The notes: generated from the letters alone by a model not told the origin. Shown: positions 1-8,751, counted from the first letter of the stretch. The stretch is 64,000 nt of DNA from Chenggangzhangella methanolivorans (GCF_019797865.1 NZ_CP081869.1:5036501-5100500), one strand, 5' to 3'. Program-made: numbers and translations.

Positions 1-49
1 CGCTAGAGGCGGCGACCGCAAGGCGTTTGAAAGTCGGCGTGGCGTATCG

Positions 50-832
50 ATGAAGACAGCATGCGTGATCGGCAACTCCCACATCGGGGCGATCAAGTCC
101 GGGTGGGACCGGATCGACGAAGCGTCGCGTCCTGTGGCGCTGGAGTTCTTCGGCAGCAAATCGCAGTCGCTGCAGCGGACCTTCGTCGAGGACGGCGTCC
201 TCAAGTCCGATGACGAGCAGATCCAGCGCAGCCTCCTGCGCACCGGCGGCGCGCCGGAGATCGATCTGCGCCGCTACGACATGTTCGTGCTCGTCGGGGG
301 CGGGGTGCATTTCAAGGCGCTCGGCAGGATGCTGCGCAACGCGACGCTTTACCCCGACGCGACGCCCGGCCGTCGCCTGGTGTCGCAACCCGCGCTCACC
401 GAAGCGTTCCGTCGCCGGGTCGAGGCGTTGGCGGCCTGGGATCTCTCCGTCATGATCTCGAGCGTCACCGACGCGCCCATCTATGTCCTGCCCGAACCGT
501 TCTTCGACAAGGACGTCATGAAGGCCACCCACAAGCCCTTCATGAAGCAGATCCACGAGCTGGGGATCGGCGAGCAGGCGGCGGCGGCGTTCGACGCGGC
601 CTGCGAACGGACGTTCTCGCGCTTCGGCGGCTTCGTCGCGCAGCCCCGGGAGACGCGGGAGGACCACATCTTCACCGCGTCGAAATACGCGCTCGCGCCG
701 GTGAGCATGCGGCGCATGATGGACATGGATCTCGACGCCCGCGACGACGACTTCGTGCACAAGAACGACGAGTACGGCGAGCTCATGATGCGGGCCTTCC
801 TCGCGCTCGCCGGATTGAGCGCTTCGAAGTGA
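50..832 (+). CDS. SGNH-hydrolase-like hypothetical protein
   Basis: A 260-residue protein that I do not recognise as a named family. Its N-terminus (residues 5-13, CVIGNSHIG) resembles block I of SGNH/GDSL-type proteins, where a Ser follows a hydrophobic strand, and a late Asp-x-x-x-His stretch (DDFVHKN, about residue 232) could supply the remaining catalytic residues. No signal peptide or membrane segment is visible. It stands alone, ending 10 bases before a convergent DoxX-like gene. Family assignment is an inference from short motifs; the reading frame itself is well supported by codon use and length. Confidence 0.6.
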   Translation: MKTACVIGNSHIGAIKSGWDRIDEASRPVALEFFGSKSQSLQRTFVEDGVLKSDDEQIQRSLLRTGGAPEIDLRRYDMFVLVGGGVHFKALGRMLRNATLYPDATPGRRLVSQPALTEAFRRRVEALAAWDLSVMISSVTDAPIYVLPEPFFDKDVMKATHKPFMKQIHELGIGEQAAAAFDAACERTFSRFGGFVAQPRETREDHIFTASKYALAPVSMRRMMDMDLDARDDDFVHKNDEYGELMMRAFLALAGLSASK

Positions 833-842
833 CGGCCGGGCG

Positions 843-1259
843 TCAGCGCTTTCCGTAGAGCACGTCGCGCAGGGCCGGGCTGCGGATCCAGAGGCCGCCC
901 CACATCACCGCGCCCACATAAACGCCGAACAGCACATGCGTGAACAGCGGGCTTCCGACGCGCACATGGGTCGCGATCGCCCCGCCGAGATAGCCCGTCA
1001 GCAGAACCGCGCCGAACACGGAGGAGGGCGGATAGGCGTAGAGCAGCGTGGCGGCGATCTGGATGACGCCGAGCGTGCGCAGCAATGCGGGGTCCGTCGG
1101 CCAGCCGAGGGCCTGCATCGTGTCGGTGACGGGCTGCAGCGGAACGAGCTTCATCGCTCCGTCGGCGAGCAGGAACAGGATCGCGAGCCCGCTGAGCGCC
1201 CGCCCGGCCCAGGCCTCGCGCGAGCTTCGACCTGCGGGCGGAGGAGGCGAGGCGGTCAT
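843..1259 (-). CDS. DoxX-like integral membrane protein
   Basis: A 138-residue protein with about four hydrophobic helices (from about residues 20, 62, 80 and 105) and the DoxX-type layout: a first helix with LADGAMKL, then GALGWPT-like spacing and a LGVIQIAATLLY helix. Members of this superfamily are small inner-membrane proteins, some linked to quinone or thiosulfate redox chemistry, but the subgroup here (DoxX_2-like) has no settled role. It lies alone between a convergent gene and the DUF1236 gene upstream on the same strand. A Pro-rich 12-residue N-terminus precedes the first helix. Confidence 0.7.
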   Translation of the reverse strand: MTASPPPPAGRSSREAWAGRALSGLAILFLLADGAMKLVPLQPVTDTMQALGWPTDPALLRTLGVIQIAATLLYAYPPSSVFGAVLLTGYLGGAIATHVRVGSPLFTHVLFGVYVGAVMWGGLWIRSPALRDVLYGKR

Positions 1260-1330
1260 GGGTCGGATCCTCTGGGCCGGAAGGCGCGAGCACGAAGTCG
1301 CACGCTAGCGCGATTCCGGTCCTGACGTGC

Positions 1331-1359
1331 GAGCGCCCGCCTCCTCGCGGGGCGGGCGC
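1331..1359 (-). terminator. GC-rich hairpin downstream of the DUF1236 gene
   Basis: GCGCCCGCC (1333-1341) pairs with GGCGGGCGC (1351-1359) across a 9-base loop, about 20 bases beyond the minus-strand stop codon at 1379. There is no clear T-tract, so termination is only a possibility. Confidence 0.35.
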
Positions 1360-1378
1360 GCCGCAAAGGCGTCGCGGC

Positions 1379-2314
1379 TCAGTCTTCGATGACGCGGACC
1401 ACCCGATGGCTGCCGGGATCGACGATGAAGATGCGTTCGTCGTCGGTCTCGAAATAGCTGTAGGTCGTGTAGGTCGGCTCCGTCTCGACCACGGTCGCGG
1501 GCACGCGCCGGACAGCGATGGTGCGCGGCACGGCCGTTCCGACCGAAACGTCCGAGCCTTCGAAGGTGGAGCGCGATACGCGGCGGCCGCCGCCGTCGTC
1601 GCTCGCAAATCGCTGACGGATCGAGCGACGCTGCTCGACGTCCACGTCCGACGAGGCCCGCCGCGCGCTGCGCCGCGCCACGTCGACGTCGTCGCGCGAG
1701 GACACAGTCGTCCTGGTCCGCGAGCGGCCATTGTCTTCGTCATAGCCGCGGCGGTCGCGATCGCCGACCTTCACCTTGACGTCGAGGCTGTCGCGCTCAC
1801 GGTCGGCGCGCTTGCCGTCTCGGTCGCTGTCGCGGCGATCCTTGCCGTCCCTGTCCGAGATCTTCACCTTGGCCGAAACCGAGGCGTCGTCGCGGTCCGC
1901 GCGATCCTTGCGGCCGTCGCGATCCTTGCCGCCGCGCTCAGCGGAGACGCGGGACTTTTCGCCGTCGTCGCGCCGGTCCTTTCCGTCCCGGTCCCCGCGA
2001 ACGTCCATCGCCGCCCGCTCGTCGCGATCGGCGCGACGATCGTCCTCCTCCGCGCCGCGCGCCCCACGGACATCTTGCGCTGCAGCAGCGGTATCGGAGG
2101 TAGGCTCCGACGTTCTGGCGTCCTGCCTGTCGGCGGACTGAGACGGGTCGCGGTCGCCCGACTTCGACGCCTGATCGAGCTGCGCGTTCGCGTTCCGGGA
2201 GGCGCTTCCGCCCGACATCTCGCGATCGCCGCGATCCTGATCCTGAGCGAAAGCGGTCGCCGGCGCGACAAGCAACGCGACCGCGGCGGCGGTCGTCATA
2301 AGAAGATGTCTCAT
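1379..2314 (-). CDS. Secreted Arg/Asp-rich DUF1236 protein
   Basis: I start at the ATG at 2314, which gives 311 residues beginning with a good Sec signal peptide (MRHLLMTTAAAVALLVAPATAFAQ). The longer frame to 2608 adds 98 residues that do not look coding. The mature protein has a long, highly charged, low-complexity middle (about residues 25-220) rich in D-R-D-G-K-D-R and D-R-D repeats, followed by a C-terminal domain ending in FETDDERIFIVDPGSHRVV, the signature of DUF1236. DUF1236 proteins are common in Hyphomicrobiales, often several per genome; they are exported and of unknown function. The middle is probably disordered. It appears monocistronic. Confidence 0.8.
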   Translation of the reverse strand: MRHLLMTTAAAVALLVAPATAFAQDQDRGDREMSGGSASRNANAQLDQASKSGDRDPSQSADRQDARTSEPTSDTAAAAQDVRGARGAEEDDRRADRDERAAMDVRGDRDGKDRRDDGEKSRVSAERGGKDRDGRKDRADRDDASVSAKVKISDRDGKDRRDSDRDGKRADRERDSLDVKVKVGDRDRRGYDEDNGRSRTRTTVSSRDDVDVARRSARRASSDVDVEQRRSIRQRFASDDGGGRRVSRSTFEGSDVSVGTAVPRTIAVRRVPATVVETEPTYTTYSYFETDDERIFIVDPGSHRVVRVIED

Positions 2315-2706
2315 GGAATTGGCCCTCTCAGACCGTGCGATACGGTCAGTGGCGCGCCCTCGGGCTGAGAACGTCGATGTCTGTCGATGGTTCCCGACAG
2401 CGTGATCGTCGCGTAAGGGCGCAAGTCTGGTCGCGCGTGCGGCGCTTCGAGCGTCGTTCGGATCTATTCTCCGCCAGCGTGATGTCTTGTTATGGCCCTG
2501 GAAGTCCGTTCGGACCGAAACCATCGCCGTTCGCGCGGCTGATGACGCCCGCCTCTCGGACCGCGCGCTTGCGACGGCCCGAAGCTCGATCGCCATGCTG
2601 CACTGCATAATAATTGTGCGCTTGACGCATCAAAATTAGGCGATAGGGTTTCCCAATAAGATCAAAAATATCCTCGCAAGAAATGTGAGGAAGGGGACGA
2701 ACGCCT
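2315..2706. promoter_or_regulatory. Divergent intergenic region with a possible promoter
   Basis: About 390 bases between the DUF1236 gene (leftward) and the small-membrane-protein operon (rightward), with no convincing gene. Its right half is notably A/T-rich for this genome. A TTGACG hexamer at 2622-2627 is a possible -35 box for the rightward operon, though no good -10 follows at standard spacing. GAGGAAGGGG just before 2707 serves as the ribosome binding site. Confidence 0.35.
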
Positions 2707-3003
2707 ATGTCGAACCACGAGTCGCGCGTCGACGCGATGTACGGCCGCGACAAGCTCGCGGCCTATATTTCCGTCATAACCGTTTGGGCGGTCTATCTTT
2801 TCGTATTCTGGAGGATGGCGGACCACATCGCCGCCAGCGGCCTCACCTGGCTGATGCTTGGGCTCGGCGCGATGGTGCTGCTGCTCAACACCGCCGCGGT
2901 CATGGCGCTCATCCGCCACTACCGCGAGGACAAGGCCGCGATCTACGGCACCGACATCTACTATCTGGACCGTATCGCCGCCGAGAAGAGGGCTGCGCGA
3001 TGA
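2707..3003 (+). CDS. Small two-helix membrane protein, first gene of permease operon
   Basis: A 98-residue protein with two transmembrane segments (about residues 18-38 and 46-67) and a charged C-terminal tail (HYREDKAAIYGTDIYYLDRI). A strong Shine-Dalgarno run precedes the ATG. The stop overlaps the start of the next gene (ATGA), which indicates translational coupling. I do not recognise the family. Its position at the head of an operon of small membrane proteins and an APC permease suggests that it is a partner or chaperone of that transporter, but this is inference only. Confidence 0.75.
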   Translation: MSNHESRVDAMYGRDKLAAYISVITVWAVYLFVFWRMADHIAASGLTWLMLGLGAMVLLLNTAAVMALIRHYREDKAAIYGTDIYYLDRIAAEKRAAR

Positions 3004-3425
3004 GCAAGCCTCCCTACGAGCCGCCCGCCCAATCGGTCTTCGGCCAGGTGGTCGACGCCTTTCTGGTGCTCGCGCTGGTGCTGGTCACGCTCTATCTGCC
3101 GCTGCTGCTTGGCCTCGCTGGCGGCGGCGTCGACGTGAAGACCTTCGACGCGCCGACCTGGGAGGCGCTCGGCCAGAACGCCGCGATGGCCGAGCAATGG
3201 ACCAAGCTCGGCTTCGATCCGGCCAAGGCCGCCGAGATCATCGGCAAGCGCTTCGACTACGCGTTCTCCTGGGGCGCGCTGATCGCCACCATCGTGGTCA
3301 TCGTCGGCTACTTCGCCTTCATGCTGCGCTGGTCCGACAAGGAATACCGCGACGTCATCGCCGAGCGCTTCGCCGACGGCGACGGGCCCGCGGAGCCCAT
3401 CCGCCGCCAAGTGCCGAACGACTGA
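3000..3425 (+). CDS. Small two-helix membrane protein, second gene of permease operon
   Basis: A 141-residue protein starting at the ATG that overlaps the previous stop. It has two predicted transmembrane helices (about residues 20-42 and 91-112) separated by a roughly 48-residue segment (VDVKTFDAPTWEALGQNAAM...) that would sit on one side of the membrane. The tail (ADGDGPAEPIRRQVPND) is hydrophilic. The family is not recognised. The gene is followed 20 bases later by a 56-residue gene, so it is cotranscribed with the others. The paired helices and charged loop fit a membrane subunit or assembly factor. Confidence 0.75.
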   Translation: MSKPPYEPPAQSVFGQVVDAFLVLALVLVTLYLPLLLGLAGGGVDVKTFDAPTWEALGQNAAMAEQWTKLGFDPAKAAEIIGKRFDYAFSWGALIATIVVIVGYFAFMLRWSDKEYRDVIAERFADGDGPAEPIRRQVPND

Positions 3426-3445
3426 CCCCACAAGGACCCGAAGCC

Positions 3446-3616
3446 ATGATCATGGTGCTCAACTACGGGGCCTGGGCGATCTCCGCCTGCCTCGCGCTCT
3501 GGATGCTCTGGGACATGCTGTCCACCAACCGCAGCTACAGCGAAGCCTACCTCACCTCCTCGGCCGAGGGCGAAATCATCGACGCCGAGATCGGCGAGAC
3601 GGCGGCGAGGCGCTGA
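3446..3616 (+). CDS. 56-residue single-helix membrane protein
   Basis: Starts at the ATG at 3446 after AAGGACCCGAAGCC and encodes 56 residues: one hydrophobic helix (about residues 4-25, GAWAISACLALWMLWDML) and an acidic C-terminal tail (EGEIIDAEIGETAARR). Its stop overlaps the permease start by one base (TGATG), so the two are tightly coupled. Single-helix proteins next to transporters are often accessory subunits; nothing in the sequence proves that here. It is the third consecutive tiny membrane protein in this operon, which is unusual. Confidence 0.7.
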   Translation: MIMVLNYGAWAISACLALWMLWDMLSTNRSYSEAYLTSSAEGEIIDAEIGETAARR

Positions 3617-5041
3617 TGGTCGACATCTCCAACACGCCCGGCGCGATCGCCGGAACGACCGCCGCCGCGACGCCCAAGCGCGTCGCCCTGAAGCGCGTGC
3701 TCGGCCCCGCGCATGTCTGGGGATTGGGCGTCGGCATCGTGCTCGTCGGCGAGTTCATGGGCTGGAACTTCGCGGTGGGGAAGGGCGGGGCGCTCGCGGC
3801 GCTCACCGCCTGCTGGCTCGCGGGCATCCTCTACACCTGTGTCGCGATGATCGACTCGGAGGTGACCTCGACGGTCGCGGCCGCGGGCGGGCAATATGCG
3901 CAGGCCAAGCACATCATCGGGCCGCTCGCGGCGTTCAATGTCGGGCTCTACCTCGTCATGGCCTACACCATGCTCGAGGTCTCAAACGCGATCGTCACCG
4001 GCGACCTCATCCAGGCCTTCGCGGCCAACATGGGTCTTGCGGGCGAGGTCGACAAACGCGCCTTCATGGTGCTCGTCATCGTGTTCCTCGCCTGGCTGAA
4101 CTATCGCGGCGTGCTCGCGACGCTCACCATCAACTACATCATCACCGCCATCGCCTTCGCGGCGATCCTGACGCTGTTCGTCGCCGTGAACCCGCTCACC
4201 CCCCGGCACGGTGGTGATGCACGACCAGCTGCTGACGGGGCTGCCCTATGGCGGGCTCGGCATTCTCGCCGCGATGCATTTCGGCCTGTGGTTCTATCTC
4301 GGCATCGAGGGCACCACGCAGGCGGCCGAAGAGGTGCGCTCGCCGGCGCGCTCGCTTCCGCTCGGCACGCTCACCGGCATCATGACGCTGCTGATCGCCG
4401 CGACGCTCACCTGGTACATCGGCTCCGGCCTGATGCCCTGGGAATATCTCGGCCAGGCGGTGACCCCGCTCTATGACGCCGCGCGCCTCACCGGCTCGCT
4501 GCCGCTCGAGATCTTCCTCTTCGTCGGCACGCTGTTCGCGACTTTGGCTTCGGCGAACGGCTGCATCAACGACGCCTCGCGGGCCTGGTTCGCCATGGGC
4601 CGCGACCGCTACATGCCGGTCTGGTTCGGCGCGGTGCACCCGAAGTACCACACGCCCTACCGCTCTGTGGTGTTCTTCGTGCCGATCGCGATCCTGTTCG
4701 CGATCTCGACCCCGCTCGACCAGACCATCACGCTGTCGATCCTGTCGGGCCTGCTCGGCTACACCATCATGGCCATCGGCGTGATGATGTTCCGCAAGAA
4801 GTGGCCGCTCGGCTCGATCACCCGCGGCTATGTGCACCCGCTGCACCCGCTGCCCGCGATCCTGCTGCTGGGCCTGTGCGGCATCACCTATGTGGCGGTG
4901 TTCCTCGGCTACGGCACGCAGCTCCTCGCCATGATGGTGTTCTACATCGGCGCCTCGCTCTGGTTCGTCCTCCACCGCTACAAATATGTGCGGCGCGGCG
5001 ACCAGTTCACGATGCCCTGGCCCAAGCCCAAGGGGTACTGA
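3616..5041 (+). CDS. APC-family permease, ethanolamine-permease type (frameshifted)
   Basis: Two adjoining frames together make a permease of about 474 residues with about 12 hydrophobic segments. The N-terminal part has LKRVLGPAHVWGLGVGIVLVG followed by GWNFAVGKGG, and the C-terminal part has GIEGTTQAAEEVRSPARSLP and FATLASANGCINDASRAWFA; this pattern matches the ethanolamine-permease branch (TC 2.A.3.5) of amino acid/polyamine/organocation carriers. The frame breaks in a six-C run at about 4199-4204: removing one C gives ...NPLTPGTVVMHDQ, continuous with the second half. I read this as a sequencing indel. The substrate is unknown; no ethanolamine-degradation genes are nearby. It is the fourth gene of an operon with three small membrane proteins upstream and two unknown genes downstream. 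Confidence 0.8.
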
Positions 5042-5046
5042 GGCCG

Positions 5047-5728
5047 ATGGCCGGAGCCCTGCTCCTCGTTGCGGCCGTCGCGGTTTTCACCGCGGCGGCT
5101 GTGGCCGTCATGCGCGCGGGCCGGCGCGAACGAGCGGCGAGGGCCAGCGTCCTCGCCGACTGCGGCGGCCTCCTCTCAGGCTCCGTGGCCGCGCTGACGC
5201 CCGCCGGCTATGGAACGCTGCGCGGACATTTCGCCGGCTATCCGGCGGCGCTGACGCCGATCGCCGAGGCTTTGGCGTTCCGACGCCTGCCGCAGCTCTG
5301 GATCTCGGCCGCGATGAAGCGGGACGGCGGGGCAGGGGCGTTCGAGATCATCCCGCCGCCCCACGGGGGCGGAGTTCTTCGCCGGCGGCGCGGGCCTTCC
5401 CGCCTCAGCCGCGCCGCCCCGGCTCTGGCCGCAGGACACGAGCGTCCGGTGCGACGAGGCGGGGCGGGCGCTTTTGCGCATGTGCGAAGCCGCGCTCGCC
5501 GTTCCGCTGGCCGATCCGCGCGTAAAAGTCGTCGCAGTTACGCCGCGCGGCGTGCGCGTCGTCCGGCAGGCGGCGCAGGGCGAGCGCGGGGCCTATCTTT
5601 TGTTCCGCGACGCGAAGTTTCCGCGCGGCGGAGTTCCGCGCGAACAGGCGCTCGCGGCGCTGTCGCTCGCGGCCGCCATCGCGCGGCTGCTGTCGGGAGA
5701 CGAGATCGATGTCCGCGACGCCGCCTGA
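5047..5728 (+). CDS. Hypothetical protein with N-terminal membrane anchor (frameshifted)
   Basis: Starts five bases after the permease stop. Residues 3-24 form a hydrophobic anchor (ALLLVAAVAVFTAAAVAVMR), followed by a soluble region of about 200 residues with a conserved-looking core (LPQLWISAAMKRDGGAGAFEI, then LADPRVKVVAVTPRGVRVVR). The frame shifts in a five-G run near 5357; dropping one G joins ...PPPHG to AEFFAGGAGLPASAAPP and restores about 226 residues. I do not recognise the family. Its position in the permease operon is the only clue to function. The 3' end overlaps the next gene by about 20 bases. Confidence 0.6.
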
Positions 5729-5977
5729 TCCTCGCCTCGTGCTCGTCCTCGCCGCGGTTTTTCCGGGGATGGGCCATGTCGTCATCGGCCGGGCGATGCG
5801 CGGGCTCGGCTTCGCGTTCTTCACCGTGATCGGGTTTGGCTGACGGCGAAGTTCGCAGCGCCCGACGTCTCCTTCGTCGGGCGACACGCGGCGGGCTTCT
5901 TCGTCTGGGCCCTGTCGATCCCCGACGCCTATCGCGCCGCCCGTATGGATTTTGAGCGCGCCCGCGTTGGTCGATAG
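5709..5977 (+). CDS. Small hydrophobic protein, last gene of permease operon (frameshifted)
   Basis: A short gene starting inside the end of the previous one. The first frame reads MSATPPDPRLVLVLAAVFPG, then GHVVIGRAMRGLGFAFFTVIGFG, and stops; a second frame carries on as LTAKFAAPDVSFVGRHAAGFFVWALSIPDAYRAARMDF to a stop at 5977. One missing base near 5838 (GGGTTTGG) would fuse them into about 89 residues with two or three hydrophobic helices. A small TM2-like or DUF5683-like membrane protein is possible, but I cannot assign it. The two frames fit together well, so I favour one gene with a sequence error. Confidence 0.5.
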
Positions 5978-5992
5978 GCGAGGGAGCCGCTG

Positions 5993-6113
5993 CCCTTGTC
6001 CCGGACTTGATCCGGGACCCAGAACCGAACCGGATGCAGACAGACGCGGCGAGGTCGCTGATCTTTCCGGGTGGCTCGACGGTTCTGGGTCCCGGATCAC
6101 GTCCGGGACAAGA
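5993..6113. repeat. Family A extragenic palindromic repeat, copy 1
   Basis: The left arm (5993-6027, from CCCTTGTCCCGGACTTGATC) and right arm (6080-6113, ending GTCCGGGACAAG) are inverted copies. Each also holds a smaller palindrome (GTCCCGGA...TCCGGGAC). The same unit recurs at 29633-29754 and 36139-36258, always between genes. Confidence 0.85.
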
Positions 6114-6141
6114 ACGCGGCGTTTCCAGCGCTAACTGAGCC

Positions 6142-7070
6142 TCACTCGAACCGCGCGCTTTTCGGCGTCATCCCCTCGGCCTTGGCGAAGTCGCCCGCCG
6201 GCGCCTTGGCCTCGCCCTCGGGCTGAACGCGCGTGACCTTCATGCGGCCGTCGGCGCAGACGACCTGAAACCCGTCTTCCTCCACGGCGACGATCTCGCC
6301 GAGCTTGCCGCCGATCTCCTTCGGGGTCTTGGCGGGCATCGGCGTCGCGTCGAGGATCTTGACCGTCTTGCCGTTGAGCGTCGTCCAGGCGCCGGGCGCC
6401 GGATTGCCGCGGATCAGACGGTCGATCTGCTCCCAAGGCTTGCCCCAGTCGATCTTGGCGTTCGCCGCGCGGCAGAGGCCCTCATAGGTCGCGAGCGCCT
6501 CGTCCTGTTTGATCTTGGGCGCCTTGCCGGCCTTCACGAGATCGACCGCCTCGAGCATCGCCTCGACGCCCATGGAAACAGGCGGTCGAAATAGACCGAG
6601 CCGAGCGTGTCCTTGGGGCCGATCGGCGTGGTTTTCTGGAGAAGCACGTCGCCGGTGTCGAGGCCGTCGTCGGGCCAGAAGATCGAAAGGCCCGTCTGCG
6701 TCTCGCCCTTGATGATCGGCCAGTTGATCGCCGAGGCGCCGCGATAGGCCGGCAGCAGGGACGGATGATACTGGATCGAGCCGTGGGTCGGGATGTTGAG
6801 GAACCCCGACGGCACGAACAGGGTCACGAAGGCCATCACCTGCAGGTCCGGCTTCAGCGCCCGAAACTCTTCCGCCACCTGCTCGTCCTTGTAGGACGAG
6901 GGCTGGCGCACCTCGAGGCCGGCGGCGAGGGCGGCCTCCTTCAGCGGGTCGGCCTTCTGGCCTTCCTTTTCAGGCGCCACATAGACCGCCACGACCTCGT
7001 CTCCGCGCGCAAGCAGCGCCTCGAGCACGGCCTTGCCGAAAGCCTGCTGTCCGTGGACGACGATGCGCAT
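6142..7070 (-). CDS. Formyl-H4F-type formyltransferase/hydrolase (frameshifted)
   Basis: Two frames joined near 6577 give about 309 residues. The N-terminal formyl_transf domain carries FLNIPTHGSIQYHPSLLP and RGASAINWPIIKGE, followed by IFWPDDGLDTGD; the His and Asp of these motifs are the catalytic residues of the Fmt/FDH-hydrolase family. The C-terminal part (WTTLNGKTVKILDATPMP) is the Fmt-type C-domain. It is closer to the hydrolase domain of 10-formyltetrahydrofolate dehydrogenase than to Met-tRNA formyltransferase. One C is missing in CTGTTTCC-ATGGGC. It lies downstream of frc and oxc on the same strand, so it may move or release the formyl group made from oxalate; that role is inference. 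PurU-like hydrolase activity is the alternative. Confidence 0.75.
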
Positions 7071-7108
7071 GGTGGCTGATCCCTGTCTTTTCTCGATCGA
7101 CGCGGATT

Positions 7109-7221
7109 GCGTGCTTCGAGACGCCGACCCTCGCGGGCCGGCTCCTCAGCATGAGGACCGTTTGAAAATCTCCAAACCGACCTCATGCAGAGGAGCGCCA
7201 AAGGCGCGTCTCGAAGCACGC
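7109..7221. repeat. Family B palindromic repeat, copy 1
   Basis: Outer arms GCGTGCTTCGAGACGCC (7109) and GTCTCGAAGCACGC (ending 7221) are inverted, with inner arms GGCTCCTCAGCATGAGGA and CCTCATGCAGAGGAGC. A second copy is at 47151-47269. Confidence 0.8.
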
Positions 7222-7249
7222 AGTTCGCTTCCGCACGCGTTTTAACGCA

Positions 7250-7285
7250 AAAGCCCGCCGCGCCGAGGCGCGACGGGCTTAAAAA
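7250..7285 (-). terminator. Intrinsic terminator after frc
   Basis: Read on the minus strand, AAGCCCGTCGCGCC and GGCGCGGCGGGCTT form a 14-bp GC-rich stem around TC, followed by TTGCG. It lies 19 bases beyond the frc stop and is flanked by T-rich and A-rich runs on both sides, so it may work in both directions. Confidence 0.75.
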
Positions 7286-7303
7286 GCAGGGATCAGGCTG
7301 AAC

Positions 7304-8580
7304 CTATTCGGCCGCGAGCTTGGCCACCTGGCCGACCGCGCCGGAGTTCTCGATCTCGGCGATCTCGTTGTCGTTGTAGCGCAGAACGTCCTTCAGGATC
7401 TCGCCGGTGTGCTCGCCGAGCAGCGGCGAACGCGTGACCTCGACAGGGCTGCCCGACAGCTTGATGGGGCTGCCGACCGACAGATACTTGCCGCGGGTCG
7501 GATGATCGACCTCGACCACGGTTCCGGTCGCGCGCAGGGCCTCGTCCTCGGCGATCTCCTTCATGGACAGGATCGGACCGCACGGGATGTCGTACTCGTT
7601 GAGGATGTCCATGGCCTCGAACTTGTCGTGCTTCATGGTCCACGCCTCGATGCGCGTGAAGATCTCGTTGAGGTGCGGCAGGCGCGCCTTCGGGGTGGCG
7701 TAGCCCGGATCGGTCTTCCAGCCCGGCTCGCCGATGATGTCGCAGATCGGATCCCACACCGCGGCCTGGGTGATGAAGTAGATGTAGGCGTTGGGATCGT
7801 GCTCCCAGCCCTTGCACTTGAGGATCCGGCCCGGCTGGCCGCCGCCCGAGTCGTTGCCGGCGCGCGGGGTCGCCTCGCCGAACTCCACGCCTTCGCCGAA
7901 CTGGCTGTATTCCTTGAGCGGGCCATGCTCGAGACGCTGCTGGTCGCGCAGCTTGACGCGGCAGAGGTTGAGCACGGCGTCCTGCATGGCGCAGTCGACG
8001 CGCTGGCCCTTGCCCGAATGGGTGCGGTGGTAGAGCGCCGTGACGATGCCGAGCGCGAGATGGAGGCCCGTGCCCGAGTCGCCGATCTGGGCGCCGGTCA
8101 CCATCGGGATGTCGTCGCGGAAGCCGGTGGTCGAGGCCGAGCCGCCGGCGCACTGCGCGACGTTCTCATAGACCTTGCAGTCCTGGTAGCGGCCGGGGCC
8201 GAAGCCCTTCACGGACGCGACGATGAGCTTGGGGTTGGCTTCCTGCAGCTTCTCCCAGGAGAAGCCCATGCGGTCGAGCGCGCCGGGCGCGAAATTCTCG
8301 ACGAGCACGTCGCACTCCTTCACCAGCCGCCAGAGCACTTCCTTGCCCTTGGGATTCTTGGTGTCGATCGTGATCGAGCGCTTGTTGTGGTTCAGCATCG
8401 TGAATAGAGGCTGTCCACGTCAGGAATGTCCTGAAGCTGCTGGCGCGTCGCGTCGCCGGCTCCGGGGCGCTCGACCTTGATGACGTCGGCGCCGAACCAG
8501 GCGAGGAGCTGCGTGCAGGTCGGGCCCGACTGGACATGCGTGAAGTCCAGAATGCGGACGCCCTGGAGAGCCTTTTCCAT
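7304..8580 (-). CDS. frc: Formyl-CoA:oxalate CoA-transferase (frameshifted)
   Basis: Class III CoA-transferase that moves CoA from formyl-CoA to oxalate, making oxalyl-CoA for Oxc or a reductase. The first frame (from ATG 8580) reads MEKALQGVRILDFTHVQSGP and QDIPDVDSLY; the second picks up at MLNHNKRSITIDTKNPKGKE. Adding one T (TATTCACG to TATTTCACG) at about 8398 joins them as SLYFTMLNHNKRS, exactly the family pattern, for about 425 residues (usual length 428). The catalytic Asp lies in CAMQDAVLNL, the glycine loop in GGGQPGRILKCKGWE, and VENFAPGALDRMGF is typical of Frc. It has its own upstream operator-like site (8671-8687) and a terminator. The family call is strong; other CaiB/BaiF substrates are less likely beside oxc. 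Confidence 0.92.
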
Positions 8581-8670
8581 GATGTGTTCCCTGTAATGCG
8601 TCGCGCGTCGTCCGCCGGCGCGCCTTGACGCTTAGATGACCGCGCGGAACGCGCGCCGTCAATTCGTCTC

Positions 8671-8687
8671 TGGCATACCCTATACCT
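8671..8687. promoter_or_regulatory. GntR-type operator in front of frc
   Basis: TGGCAT-ACCCT-ATACCT, a 6-5-6 imperfect inverted repeat 91 bases upstream of the frc start. It matches four other sites in the locus (consensus TGGYAT-N5-ATRCCA, one mismatch here). The regulator is inferred to be one of the two linked GntR proteins. Confidence 0.65.
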
Positions 8688-8694
8688 GATCTTA

Positions 8695-8723
8695 CGGCCG
8701 CCGGCGTTTTGCGCCGGCGGCCG
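8695..8723 (-). terminator. Hairpin terminator candidate after oxc
   Basis: A perfect 12-bp stem CGGCCGCCGGCG/CGCCGGCGGCCG with loop TTTTG, 28 bases past the oxc stop on the minus strand. No long T-tract follows, so it could instead be a transcript-stabilising hairpin. Confidence 0.55.
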
Positions 8724-8751
8724 CAGTGCAGACTTTAGGATAAGCTAGAGG

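Noticed and set aside
1..49. Possible tail of an upstream gene
   Set aside because: Only 49 bases; no frame with recognisable content can be judged.
1406..2368. Plus-strand 320-residue frame opposite the DUF1236 gene, and similar long antisense frames such as 41692-42732 and 34553-36907
   Set aside because: High-GC DNA creates long stop-free antisense frames. Their residue content is Arg/Ala/His-rich with no motifs, and real genes lie on the other strand.
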